Shown piece after piece: positions 24,561 to 37,260 of a stretch of DNA of 64,000 bases. The first letter of the stretch is position 1. Each line of letters starts with the position of its first letter. The notes beneath the pieces were generated by a model. It ran no database searches. It had not been told where the DNA came from and worked only from the letters and a program-made list of their open reading frames with translations. Source of the DNA: Panaeolus papilionaceus. Taxonomy: Eukaryota; Basidiomycota; Agaricomycetes; Agaricales. The translations under genes were made by a program, and so were the position numbers. The stretch lies in NCBI GenBank assembly GCA_015501605.1, contig JADNRZ010000033.1, positions 186,001 to 250,000 of the forward strand, read 5' to 3'.

Positions 24561-25793
24561 CAACTCTGATATCAATATCCGCCGTTACGATGTTTGGATT
24601 ACCATTTTTTTCCCCACTCCCATAGCGCGTCGCTTCTTCTGATGGTTCACGACTTCAATTGGTTGTTTCTTGGATTGTACCCTAAAATATGAAACCTCGA
24701 GTTCGCCTTTTTACGAAGAACCCCAGTTTATTACCTAGCAATGTAGTGCTTCTTGCGCACAACGGAATTGTCTTATATTGTGTATGGATACACTTCTTGT
24801 ATATTTCCGCCATTCGCACGTATTCCAACACTTGACTGTCTTACTCCCATTCCCATTCCCACTCCTGCAACTCTATGTCTGCGTTGTGGTGGAAATTCAC
24901 TAGGTTGGTTTGAGCTTGCTGATGCGGTTTCCGTATGGTACATTCGTCTGTGGTGGAAATGGCCGCATGGGGCGATATTGTAAGGCTGACAGGAGAGTTT
25001 GGTGATGCGATGGATGGCTTTGTCAATGTGCGTTCGTATGATAGCAGGAGAAGCAGGTGATGATTCGGACGGGAATACAATATGACTGAAAATATATGCA
25101 GTGAGGGACGATTGTAAAATATCTATATCCCTATTCACACCCACCGGGGGATCTGACTGTGAATGAATTGAACGATCACGGTATAGGCTAGCTAAAAAGG
25201 AGTGGTGGCAGTCCCACCGTCGTGTCGTCGTAGGGTTGCTGTGGCTTCGAAGAGTAAAACAGAAACATGGTGAAACTGGGAAGTGACCGGTCACCCTTAA
25301 AAAGGATGAGGGAATTCGGGAGTCTAAACTGAGGCTTATTACACGCTCGTGGGCGAAGATCAGACATAGAGTATGTCGGTCAGAATTGTAGCCTACATTC
25401 CGCCTCCCTTCATGAGCTTTCTTCGGTCATCTTTACATGCGTCAGTAGTCTTCTGTCCAGTCATTTTTTCGTTCCTTATTTTGCTGTGTTGATATCCCTC
25501 CCGCTCTGAGACAAGAAAGAGAGAAGAAAAAAGAACTTGATGTCTTCAATACAGGATGATATTTGAGGAGGAATGTACTATATCAAACATGAAATATACA
25601 AACACACTTTTCAGAACTGAGAAGCAAAGCTACAGAGAGCAGTAGAGTGTACAAAAGATGAACACAGCAAGGACAGGTTAGCAAATGAACCAGAAGGAAA
25701 CTACACAATTAAAACAAGGGGTTGGAAAATGATCAGGAGGGATGCATACAAATCAACACATAAACAAGATGAAAAACTATACAATCAGGACAT
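24561..25793. other. Spacer between array unit 2 and GTPase-2
   Basis: No gene is supported. A 173-codon minus-strand frame (25294-24773) has no motif and no counterpart at the equivalent position of units 1 or 3. The last part (25,540-25,790) is AT-rich and would be the 3' flank of GTPase-2. Confidence 0.4.
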
Positions 25794-27338
25794 CTACTTC
25801 TTGAATAGCTTTTTCAAAGGAGAAACAACACCCTTGAGGCGAGCTGAGAATGACCTATTGGAAGGGGACGGAGAAGGAGGTGAGTGTGGGTGTGATTGAG
25901 GGAGCTGTGAGGTTGAAGCTATTGGCTGTGAATCTGGAGAGGCATAAAGGACATTTGATAAGGATGGTTCTTGAGTTTGATTTTGAATGGTAGATGGAAT
26001 TGGAGAAGTGAAGGGAAGTGAGGTTTGGTCCAAAACAACCAGGTCCTTAGGCACTGGTGATGATGTGTTTGGTGGAAGAGTTGTCCATGGCCAAGGTAAT
26101 GAACATGCAGTTGGATTGGCATTGTACTGCACATCCAAAAGGGACTCTAGGGCTACCAGCCCATTGGGTCCAATGGCAACTAGGTCATCCAAGAATGACT
26201 GTAGAGCAGCTAACCCCACTTTCTCATCCCTGAGTACAACCTCAAGAAGAAGGAGATCTTCTCTTCCAGGGGCAGTTGCACTCTGTTTGTCCTCTGCAAG
26301 TGTGAGAAGTTGTTGGCAAATGTTGCTGATGCGCCCAAGGAGGTTGGTGTGGATGAGGGATTGGTATTGGGGATCCATCTTCTGTAATTTGTCTTCATTA
26401 TGAACCCATCCACTATGAAAATTGTCTAGGATTGACAGTGCTGAGTGACTGGAAAACTCAAACTTCATGACATCAATGCCAAGTTGATCAGATCCCTATT
26501 GGAATAATAAATCACATTCTCATTGTAGAAATGTAAACCACCTACCACAAATATTTCATTTTCCAAATCACTAAGCTGATGATTGACATCCTCCATCTTC
26601 TTGGAGGATGAGATATGATTCCACATTGTGGCTACCACAGTGATCCCATCAGCTCTGAATGACTCTGCAAATGCTCTGAGGAGCTTGACTGCATTCCTTT
26701 TTGAGCCTCCCATCCGTATATCAGTGATGGGTTGGAAGTAAAGGATGTGTACATAGACGAATGCAGCAGATTGACTAAGAAGAAGCACCATTGAGAATTA
26801 GACCATTGTCAATTGAGTGGTTGAACAATTCAAAACATACTTTAAACCATCCAATGTCACTGTGATCATCTTGGTTATTCGGCTTTCAGACATCTTGGCA
26901 TCAAGAAAGCCAGGGGTGTCCACTAGTAAAACATTACAGCTACCCCACATCAAATTGACTACTTGATAGCAGACAACCTCCTGTGTGACACTTTCAAGTG
27001 AATCCTTTGAAATATCTAGTTTCTGGTCTGGTGAGAGCAACTCGATGAACTGGAGAGGAACAAAAGTTAGTTTTTCAAGGTGAGATGTTGGTGAGAAGGC
27101 AAAACATATCAATGTAGTGAAATTATTCGTACAGTGCTCTTCCCAGATCCAGTTGGACCCATGAGACTGAGGAATGAGTAGTTTTGTGAGCCTTGCTATT
27201 TGACATGAATGGGATTATGAATGGGACCTACAGGAAAACATACAAAATTTGTCCTTTAATGCCTTCTGGGGTTACAGGCACAACACTCAATGGACCATTG
27301 GTTTTGAGCCCTTGATATTTTTTTCTCATGTTTGACAT
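25794..27338 (-). CDS. AIG1-like P-loop GTPase, paralog 2 (five exons)
   Basis: Inferred exons: 27338-27240, 27195-27133, 27049-26841, 26774-26546 and 26495-25794. They join to an open frame of about 433 residues. The first four exons have exactly the same lengths as in paralog 1 (99, 63, 209 and 229 bp). It starts MSNMRKKYQGLK, has Walker A GPTGSGKST and G3 DTPGF, and has ATMWN at the G4 position. The conserved helical part (ALSILDNF, then LQSFLDDLVAIGPNGL) is followed by a Pro/Ser/Gln-rich linker about 60 residues longer than in paralog 1. The end is SARLKGVVSPLKKLFKK, a cationic amphipathic segment that could bind membranes (inference). It lies convergent to the upstream array repeat. No lesion is seen; its cellular function is unknown. 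Confidence 0.85.
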
Positions 27339-27419
27339 GGTGTTTTTTGTAGCTATGGGGGAGTGAGAAGATAGTTCTGGTTCGGTATCGAGAAACACTG
27401 GCACGATTCTTCCAGGCGC

Positions 27420-27462
27420 AGTTCACGTGTTGCTGTCAACATTCCAATTCCATCTTATCAGA
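27420..27462 (-). promoter_or_regulatory. Conserved CCAAT/GATA block upstream of GTPase-2
   Basis: CCAAT lies at 27444-27448 and TTATC at 27455-27459, about 110 bp upstream of the ATG. The layout is the same as upstream of paralog 1. Confidence 0.35.
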
Positions 27463-28215
27463 CGTTGATTGGACAAAAATAACACCCATATGACAGGTAC
27501 GTGTCTGATCAGTCTCAGGTGCCGATGCCAATGTTCGACAATCACCTCAATCTTGGAGCCAACAGATATGTTTACCATGCCACATCGCAGTCCTACAATT
27601 GCGCGCAGAACATATTTAAAATGCGCCTGAATAGTAAGATTGGGGCACTATGATTGGAGGCGAACCTCACAAAATTACAAGGCGGAAATAGTGCGGACGT
27701 GGGACTATTTGGGATGGTGTTGCGATCGCCGTAGTTGTGTGCGGCGAATCGTCGATGATTTAGATAGCGTGTCTTTTGATGAAGCTAAAGTCGAGAAGAG
27801 ACTAACAGTAGAACTAGTCAAGCGCGCTGCGCTCAGTATGAATGTCATTCACAGCGGACTTGATGTAAGCAATTGAGCGATTGAATGAGGGGAATTGTAT
27901 GTAGGTAGGGAATCCTTGTGTTGCGTCAAGGAGTAAGCAAAGCCAAGAACGGGGGGAGGGAGACAATACTAACGAGTCAAATGGTACAATTCTCGCAGTC
28001 CCAACTACGCCCTCTATAGACTCGGGTCATACTATGTGCTTCACCTCGTTCACCTCTATCCATTCGCTCTCGAAGTCGGTCAGAATATGAAAATTTGTCG
28101 AACGCAGTATGGGATGAGGAATAGTGAGGAGGTTTACGATGATTAGAAAGGGCTTCACAATTGATAATCTCTGGAGATAATGGGATACGCATTTGCCTCA
28201 TCTCCAGCCTGTGAC
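27463..28215 (+). other. Conserved spacer with exon-like block (27,640-28,090)
   Basis: A plus-strand frame from 27,640 ends at a GTAAGC donor (27865). A TACTAAC-like branch site and a CGCAG acceptor (27,996-27,998) follow. The corresponding sequence in unit 1 (14,440-14,660, then 17,725 on) keeps the same signals. The frames do not give a convincing protein in either copy, so this is noted as a possible relic of a spliced gene. Confidence 0.3.
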
Positions 28216-31200
28216 TTGACATGGGACGCGGGTTGCGAATATTCAGTGCTTCTTTCGAATCTCGAAACAGTTATCGTTTTAAGGAGAGAAGAGAAAATAG
28301 TGAGCGTTTATGGTGATCGGCCAACAGAAGATAGGATTGGGTTAGGCGGTCTATATTCAAGTTTTTCCTAGTTACCCGGTGTGAGTCATTTTCATCGCGA
28401 TGTTGGCCAAATCTTAAATCAACTATGCGTTTCCCCCAATAGACACTCCTTATGCACGTTTCCTGTTACCTTAACCTCTTCTGTTTCCACAGCACAAGGC
28501 TACCATTGTTTCTCCGGCGCATCACTCACCTATCATCACCGACCTCGCGATATTGCTCGTCCACCATACACGATCACCATCTCCAACCGTACCACTGCGG
28601 GAGCCCAACACTTCGTACCTAGCCTTCCATTTCGACCCGTTCACGGTGCCGTATTCCATAGGGTTCATAGTGATGAAAGGTAGGAATTGGAAGAAAAGAG
28701 GGGGGATGTACCACGACCGGGTGACCTTGGCGATTGGGCCATGTGAACTTGAGCCACTTCAGCCCATCCTCTTGTAAAACTTACCTTGGCATTTTACGCT
28801 ACCTTTCATGGCCGCTCAGGTTATTAAGTTGGGACTCTTGTGGGTAGCTGAAAATATCCTATATGGAGCGCGCCAGGGTTAATTCAAGTTGGCTGTGAGG
28901 GTGAAACGATGTCGACCGATACGGAGCATGCGCAGGATTGTAGGAGGAAAGGGGGGCGTCGATATTTGATTTCCGGGTTCATATCTTGTTAAAAATGGTG
29001 TGCGTGCGCTGGAGTTAGTGGTGTGGGATGAAGATGCAATTAGGGAGGAATACCTCAGAGAGCTGGCGATACCCGTTGAAGATTGGTTCTTGACCTGGAG
29101 AGAAACAAACGAAGGGCGCATTCGAGAGCTAAAATCTTTTAAAGCGCTCTGAAAGAGCTTTCCGAGGGGGTGATGATGAAGCTTAAGGGGGGAATTTTTG
29201 CTTCTTCATTACCTGTACCCCATCCTGTTTTCTTGGATTACATTTCTCACTGTCGAGGCTGCCGCCGACCGGGAACATTGTCTCTGTCGCCTCTTCGTAT
29301 CTGTCGACCTCATCTCTCTGGATTCCACTTAGGCTCGAAATTCACTCACTTCAATCCATTATTGGAATATTCCGTCACCTATGTTGCTTTATATCGACCA
29401 TCGACATCGTCACCGCCACCCAGGAGCACAATCCAATTCGGCTTAAGGTTCACTCTTCCCCAAGTACGAACCAATGACGTCATTGAAGAATAGCGAGAAA
29501 TCACGCAAATAAAGAACATGAATCTCTGACTGGCAAAGGGTATGTGAACGAAGAGAAGACAAATTCTGATGAATTGGTCGTAGCCGGGGAGTTATGTTGA
29601 AAAGGCGGGGCGCTGGATGAGACGACTTGACTTTCAAGTTTCAAGTCGGAAAATTGTTTGTCAGTATTTTTACACTCATCATTGACATCAAGCCGTCAAC
29701 CCAACAGGGTTTGTCCCAAACCATCATGGTCGTCGCGCTGCATCCGAGTAGAATGATTGCTCTCCGTCGTCACCTCATTCTTCCACTCTTTTTTAATCTT
29801 TAATTTTTTGTTGGAAGGTTCATGGTCGACTGTGAAAAAGGGCGGCTGTAGGTTGACGTGGGTTGGATGGGTTGATTGCTTGGTGTCCTAGTGAGTCTTT
29901 GTCGTCACAGTGTAGGGGACGATGATGGAGGGGATGTGGATTCTGGACTTTCAGATGGCTTAATATAGTTTCATGTGAGTAGCATGAGGTCGTTCTTTTA
30001 ACTACCCTGCTAACCTATGCTCTTCATTTTCAGTGTACTTCTATAGCACAATCTCATTGTTTTTTCATCAATGAACTGGTTGGCCACTAATCTCGTCATC
30101 GTCGCTAAGGTTGTCCTCTGGAAGCCGGGCAGGGACTTTTTTCAGAGGTTTTGCGCGAAGCAAGATGGCGAAATGGGAACATGTACTCACGGGGATTGTT
30201 GAGAGAACACGCCCGCCTTGTTTTTCCTACCAACCTTCCAAAGCTTTAACTAATCCCTAAGTTTTAGACCACATTCTACTACGTCCACCATGCGCGCTCG
30301 CTTCATCCACTATTTACCACCCAACACAACAAGAAGGGCTTCAGGCCTCCGTGTCGCTCGGCCAATGGTATATCAAAACGAGGTATGTCTGCCGTTTCCT
30401 CACCTCATGACTGGAGATACTGACAATACAAGTTTTCTGCATGCATCATGGATCTGGTCTCGTCATTCCGCAGATATTTGGTTTTAATCAACTTCTACTC
30501 TGTACCCCGGCTTCAACGGTCTCGTTTTCTTCGCTATACACTACCTATAAGGTTGTAGCGCAATGATTGATACTTCATCAAACATCGCTGTTGGCCTCAC
30601 TCATCCCTCTAAGACCATACCTAGGCCACATCTTCACCGTAATCCTGTTGGTAGGAGCATCCCACCACCGATTCATCACCATCACTCCCTACGCCGTTCA
30701 TTCTGGATTTCATCCCCTCCGCCCTCACGCACTTCCAATAACCCCTCTAGGGCTCCCGTTGCTCATTCTCCTACTTAAACTACCTCTACGATTTCCACAA
30801 CGCCACCTGGTACTAGCTTCCGCTCTCGTCATCATACCACTCAGATATCATAACCGCCATTCTCCCCTTTATGCTCACGAGAAGCACATAATCACCTACC
30901 ACACGCGTCGTTGCCGTTGCCGCCCTGCTCAACCTGAGAATTGAATCCTCGCCTTCATTCACTCCGTTCAACCTTTTCATTCCGCAGAGTAGGAGTAGTG
31001 AAAGGCTGGGTGTGAACAGGAGGAAACGAAAATGGACGGTGTTGGTGTGGGGAGACCTCGGCCATCAGGCGACCTGGACGCCAACACTTAGGCTCCTAAG
31101 TCAAGCCAGCGTGCAACGATGGACCTCACTCCTCTTATAAAACCTCCCACGACATCCTACGCTGCTTTTCATGGTCATTTGCTCGCTCTAACTGTCGTCG

Positions 31201-33900
31201 TTGCGGCAGGAAACGCTGTTGGACCCCGGCCATCGGGCGACATGGACACGCAGACACTTTGGCTCATAAGTCAAGTCAGGTGGCGACGATGGTTCTCACT
31301 CCTCCCATAGCACGAACCTCAGCACCTTATGATGCTTTTAAGGGTAGCTGGCTGGTCCTAGTTGTAACCGATGCCTCAGGAAACATCGTTGTTGAATGTC
31401 GTCGGAGTTTTGGGTGGGGTTGGGGTTACAGTGAGGGAGGGGTGATATTTGGATGTCGAGTCGCGTATGGGTAGGATTGGCAGTTGGGATGGGGTGACAA
31501 CAACAATAAGACGATGGGGGATACGAAGGAAGTGGTTGAGAAGGCGGTGCACTAGGGGATGAATGTAGGGAATGATAGGAGCAGCGACCCACCGTTCAAT
31601 ACTACAATGGTCATTTCAAGTGGTTGGGGCGTAATATTTTGGTGAGTAATACGACTCCACGCAGCATCGTTGTGTATACTAACTTCCGCTCCAGCTTGAT
31701 CACCCAAAACGCCCTTGTTCTCTTTATTTCCTCTGTTCCCTACAAAGTGGCCGCTTGAAGGTGATATCCGAGTCCTCACCCCTCCACTCTGGTTGGCTGA
31801 AAGCGCATATAGCCCACCAGGAGTGTTGCAATCGTTGATTTCCGCTCACCGGTACGACGAGAGTGGCCTATCATGAACATATCACCACCAACACCGGCTA
31901 CAGCAATGCGATGACTGAAAGTGACACGACATCAAGCGACATTGGTGTTGGTCTCCATTATCCCTCTACGTCCCTCACAGATCCACGTCCTTCATCCTGC
32001 TGCCATCACTGCGATCATCCAACCTCCTATTTCCACCGCTCCCTGGCACCTGCGTGTTCATCTTCAATTGGCGATTCATACGCCACCGAGATGAGAAGTG
32101 CGATTTGCTTGCTTTCTCCACCTATTGAACGGTATAGGCATTGAATATGCACTAGAATGATGCCAGGTGCTACCGCTGGTACAAACACGCGCGACTTTAT
32201 ATCGCAATTCTGCAGGGATTTATATTGGACTACAGCGGAGGAAGCCCGGGTTGAGGTGACTCTTTGGCGTTTTGCGAGAGGTGTGGTGGAGCAACGAGTG
32301 AGAGGCGGATTGTGAGGACGTCGGGAGTGTTATCGCAAAGGGAAGGAGGGGGAGTTGTAAAGGATGCACCACAGGTATATGTCAGAGCGACTGCGCGACT
32401 CAGCGCGGTGAGCTGCAGGAAAACCGAAACGTTATTCACTAACTAGGTACATTGGTAAGAGAGTGCTCACCTGCAGGAAAACCGAAAGAAAAGGTTAACG
32501 GCTCTTCTGCAGGTGCGCGCTCTTAAGTACACTAGTTAATCTAATCTAGTAAATGTAATGTCTGATGATCAATGAACGTAAGGAAGCGAATAAGGAATAA
32601 GATGGGCGGCGTAGGGGTCGAGTGATTAAGAGGTGCGGGTGCTGCGTGTCGAACGGCGTGGAGGGTTGGGGTGAGCGGGAGGCGATACGGATGATGGTGC
32701 GAGAGGTGTGTTAGGGGGTTGTCCCCTGACAGTATAGTTCATTAATTTCATTCCAAATCTTTCCAGACCTCAACTAAACTTAGATTCAACTCTAGCGTCG
32801 TCGGCTGTATCCTTAACTAGTCACTTGGACACACCCAACACTTTCGCTCCCTTCAGCCCCTCCGCTCTCATGTCCAGTTGACACAGGCTCTCGTCAGCTC
32901 GTCGCCGTAGTTGGTCTACAACTCATTCGGTGCTTTGGGAGTATCTACAGTCCACAATCACCACCCACCAGTACGACGAGAGTAGCCCATCGCACCACAT
33001 CCTTCAACACACCACCATCGCCGCGAACACCCTACTATCGAGCTACTTCCATGACTCCCTGCGTGGTTCATCCTCAATTGAGAATTCCTAAACCACCCAA
33101 TACACGTAACTCCACGTCGCACACTCCAACTGATTCCCTCATCCCTTATCTCCTCCCATGTCTACCATCACTACAACACCACCCCCTTTGTGTTTCCCAA
33201 ATACAACCTTGCCCTTTTTTCACTCATATCGCTCAAATCATCACCAATACTCCGCCCTTTTGCTTATCAGAAACGAGTTTGGACCTATCAGGGATAAGTT
33301 CCATCGCCGCCCCAGCCAACTCAACGGCCCACCACTCAACACTCAGCTCTCAGTAATTAAATTCCCGCGCATTTACGCTGCGGTTGTTCTTATGGTTTAG
33401 GGGTGGTAACGGTGGTGGAAGGCCAGATTATTGGGGGGACGACGGGAAGGAGGAAGTTGATGGTGTGAGGAGACCTCGGCCATCTGGCGACATGGACACC
33501 AACACTTTCACTCATAAGTCAAGCCAGAGTTCAGCGATGGTCCTCACTCTTCCTGTATCACCTCCCTCAACACCCTACGTTGCTTTTCATGGCGCTTTGG
33601 TGGTTCTTGGTCTCGCTGCTGCGCCAGGAAACGTTGATGTCGGTCGTCATCGGAGTGTTGGGTGGGGTTTGGGTTCCAGAGGAGGGACGCGCGATATATC
33701 CGATACTCAGTCGTGTCTGGGTAGGATTGGCGTTGGGGGTGGGGTAGAAAGATGGGTGGGATGAGAGAGGGCATGGAGGAGGTAGTTGGGAAGGATGGAG
33801 ACGAGGCGATGGGGGTGGGGAATGTGAGGAGCACCAAGCCACGCGCTGATCTGGCACTTCACCTGACTTCCCTTCCCGTACTCGTCTTCTTTCATTGTCG
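28216..33900 (+). repeat. Large tandem-array unit, copy 3
   Basis: This is the closest relative of copy 2. The order of landmarks is the same, including the 190-bp subunits at about 31,040-31,470 and 33,450-33,760. A 352-bp solo LTR (32380-32731) interrupts it at a place that is continuous in copies 1 and 2. Confidence 0.8.
32380..32731. mobile_element. Solo LTR with 5-bp target duplication
   Basis: The sequence starts TGTCAGAGCG and ends CCCCTGACA, so it has TG...CA ends within a 6-bp inverted repeat (TGTCAG/CTGACA). It is flanked by GTATA on both sides (32375-32379 and 32732-32736). In copy 1 the target reads ACCACAGGTATAGTTCATT without interruption (about 2,123-2,142). It contains two copies of CTGCAGGAAAACCGAAA. 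No internal region is present, so it is probably a solo LTR left by recombination. It differs from the chromovirus LTR at 49864. Confidence 0.85.
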
Positions 33901-34269
33901 TCCCACCGTCTTGTCACCCAAAATGCAGCCCAAGGAAGCAGTTTCACGATGACCCCCGCAGCCCCGCTTGTTGACGATGGTACCAATCACCCCCCATCCG
34001 CCACGTCATGCTCGTCAGCAAACACGCCGTCCAGTATCGTCGTCCTTTCCTGCTCGATTTCATGATGGAAAGTTTTTATTATAACCCAATACTAGATAAC
34101 TTGTCTCGTTTGACTAATGATCGTTTGAATTGATGGTCAAGGGAAGCCGTCCACCAAAACAGGCTGACCCCAAACCACCATCATCGTCGCACTTCCCTCT
34201 CGCTTCCTCTGAGCTGAACAACCATCGTCCCTCTTTTCATTCTCTTCTCTACGTCTCTCTCACTATCTG

Positions 34270-35620
34270 CGTTTTCTTTGAGGATTAAATACACTTATTT
34301 TAACAAAGTTATTGTGGGCTAAGCCCTCTCTCGGCTCAAGCAGGGACAAGAGCTGGCTCTGGTTGATGTTGACCGGTTCCAATTAGGTACAAGTGAGTAC
34401 AATTTTTTTGGCTGGCACTTTCTGGACCGAGCTGAACTGCAACCCTTTTCAGTGTATTTAGATAGAAGAATACAATTTGTTTGATCACCATCCATGACCT
34501 GCGCTTTCAAGCTTCGTGAAGTAGCCATCGCACCTGATCCTATCATACACACCAATTCCGTCACCTTGCCCCTTCATTTACGCTGCAAGACACCCGTTCA
34601 TCAATCAGCTCTCATTGAATTCTTCGGAGTTATTTCAAGCATTGCCTTCGTGGATAGTGAACGACTAAGAGGAGTGGATACGAGTCGCGTTGGCCTGGAT
34701 CATATGAGTGAGTGGTGAAGGTTGTCGACCATGGGCTGTCGGTGCCGTTCACTATCCTCGTCTGAATTTCACTAGACGTCAACTAACCTCACATTCGACG
34801 CCAGCGTCCACTCCGAAATCCGTGGCTCGATCATGGCAAACAGTTCATGTTTGCTCAATCTGTCTGTTCGCTACACACTACGGTCAGTGTCTTGTCGTGA
34901 AGATTCATTCATCCCTTCACCGCCTTTTGTTCTCTAGGAATACCTAGAGTTGCAACTCACCGGCGACAAGAAAGAGTGAACATGAACGTATCATTGGCGA
35001 GAGCGCAACAATGACTGCCTCGTCACCTAACATCGCTGTTTCCTCATCCCTCTGCGAATGTCGCGGGACCCATCATTCAACTCACCGGTCGTCGCTGCAA
35101 CCATCCCACCATTAAATGTATTTTCATCTCCCTCTTCGTCGTCCCACCTCCTTTTCTCCTCTATCCTCACCCCTTCGCACTTGCACGTAACCCCAAATCC
35201 TGACTTCGTGTTGATCTCCTTCTACCTCCATCATCTCCACAACGCCACTCATTGCTTCTTTTTCCGAAATCCCCGGATCCTCTCATCATGCCGCTCACGC
35301 CTCATCGCCAACCCTCTACTTTTCTCCTCGTAATTTTAGTAGACATGAGTTATAATATGTCTGTTTTTGATATAAAATTCATTCTTCACTCATGTTGGAA
35401 TGTTAAGTGTCTGTATGACCAATTGCGCTCAACTCAATCCGCCCCACAATGCTCACTCGCGCTTTGATCGTCCATTGCACGGATGCAAAGGTGTATCCAA
35501 CTGCGTCACAGATCACCCAGCTTATCATCTGCATCCCCTGGCACGACCATTACTCACTCTCACACCCACAAATATATGTATATACAGAGTTCATGCCACT
35601 ACATAGTCGAACATGTACTT
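34270..35620 (+). repeat. Partial array unit (copy 3b)
   Basis: A GTGAGTAC...TTTTCAGTGTA intron-like piece (34,394-34,454) corresponds to those at 4,690, 20,660 and 29,970. The stretch 34,760-35,120 and the 3' part 35,330-35,600 match copy 1b (6,640-6,960). Several segments are missing. Confidence 0.55.
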
Positions 35621-35768
35621 CACGGCCTCGTTATACTCAGTGTGAATGTCACCGACAAAAGAATTGATTAGAAGGAAAGGTAAACAAATGGAATAGATAT
35701 GATCATAGGAACAACAAAGCATACCAAGCGTTAAACTCAGAATGTAGATGACAGAAATAACTATCTCT

Positions 35769-37260
35769 TCAAGGTCTTGAAAACACCTTTGCAACAGCAT
35801 ATTTAAGGCAAGCCTTAAGTGAATTGTGCAATGGGGATGGCGAAGGAGATGGGGACGGCTGAGGCTGATGGGAGGTAGAGGACGCAGAGCGCGGATCCAG
35901 AGAGGAATGAATGACGTGTGACGAGGGTGGTCCTTGATCTTGGATGATGGTCGGCGAAATTGAGGAAGTGGGCCGAAGTGAGTGTACAGGTACCAAGGAT
36001 GTAGTGCTCGATGGAACGACTGCCTGCGGCCAAGGAGATGAGCTTGAGCTTGGATTGGTGTTGTAACAAGCATCCAAAAGGGACTCTATCGCCATCAGCC
36101 CGTTGGGTCCAATAGTAACTAGGTCATCCAGGAATGACTGGAGGGTTGCCAATGCTGCTTCCTCGTCCCCAATGACGACCTCGAGAAGAAGAGGATTTTC
36201 TCTTCCAGGCATGGTGGCATTCCGCTTGTCCTCGGCAAGAATTTGAAGTTGTAACTGAATATTGGTGATGCGATGAACCAGGTTACTGAGGATCAGGGAT
36301 TGGTACTGGGGATTGGTGTGCTGTGATTTGTTGACAAGATGAAACCATCCCCAATTAAAGGCATCTAGAATTGACAGTGCTGACTCGCGTGAAGGCTCAA
36401 ACTTGATGATGTCCATGCCAAGTCTATCAGAACCCTAATGAAGGAATCAATATTGTTTTTATTGTCATGATTGAAAGCACATACCTCAAATATTTCATAT
36501 TCCAAGCGACGAAGCCGACCATGGGCATCCTCCATCTGACGGGGGGTTGAAATGTGATTCCACATCGTGGAAACCACTTTGATTCCAGTAGCTTCAAGTG
36601 ACTGTGCAAATGCCTTGAGGAGTTTGACTGCACCCCTTTTGGTCCCTCCAAACCGCAAGTCGGTGATGGGTTGGAAGTACATGATGCCTATAATGAGAGA
36701 TCGAGCAATTGGACTAACAAGATGCACCATCCGGTATAAGGACCCTGTCCATCAAATTGTCAAACAACCAACTACATACCGTAGTCTTTCCAATGTATCA
36801 CTGATTTCGGAGGTTATCCGGCTCTCTGACAACTTACAGTCAAGAAAGCCGGGGGTATCCACTACTATAACGCTATCTGCATATCTCGTCAAATTTACCA
36901 CTTGATAGCAGACGACCCCTTTTGTCACACTGTCAAGAGAGTCCTTCGAAATCTCTAGATTCTGATCTGGAGATAGCGCCTCGATAAACTGGGAGGAAAA
37001 GCCATTTTTCAGTTAGGAAGACGAAGCGTATCAATGAAGGGAAACCCTACTTACGCTGCTCTTCCCAGAGCCCGTTGGCCCCATGAGACTAGAGAACGAG
37101 TACTGTTGTGAGCCTTGCTATTTATCATGGATGGGATTACATATCTGACGTACAGGAAAACATATAAAAGTTCTCCTTTCAATTCTTCTGGAGTCACAGG
37201 TGCGACACTTATGTCACCTTTGACATGGAGCCAGTTATATTCTTTTCTGGTGGTTGACAT
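35769..37260 (-). pseudogene. AIG1-like P-loop GTPase, paralog 3, frameshifted
   Basis: Exon positions match paralogs 1 and 2: 37260-37162, 37117-37055, about 36989-36780, 36713-36485 and 36434-35769. Exon 3 is 210 bp where the other two copies have 209. An extra base lies near 36,957-36,964, where paralogs 1 and 2 read CAAACTAG and AAACTAG. This shifts the frame before the G3 motif and leads to an early stop. Downstream, G3 DTPGF, STMWN at G4, the helical region and the Pro/Ser linker all remain readable. The tail (LKYAVAKVFSRP) is less basic than in the others. Either the gene died recently or this is a sequencing error; all other splice sites look sound. Confidence 0.75.

Noticed and set aside
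24773..25294. 173-codon minus-strand frame before GTPase-2
   Set aside because: It has no domain, no splice context and no counterpart at the same place in units 1 or 3.
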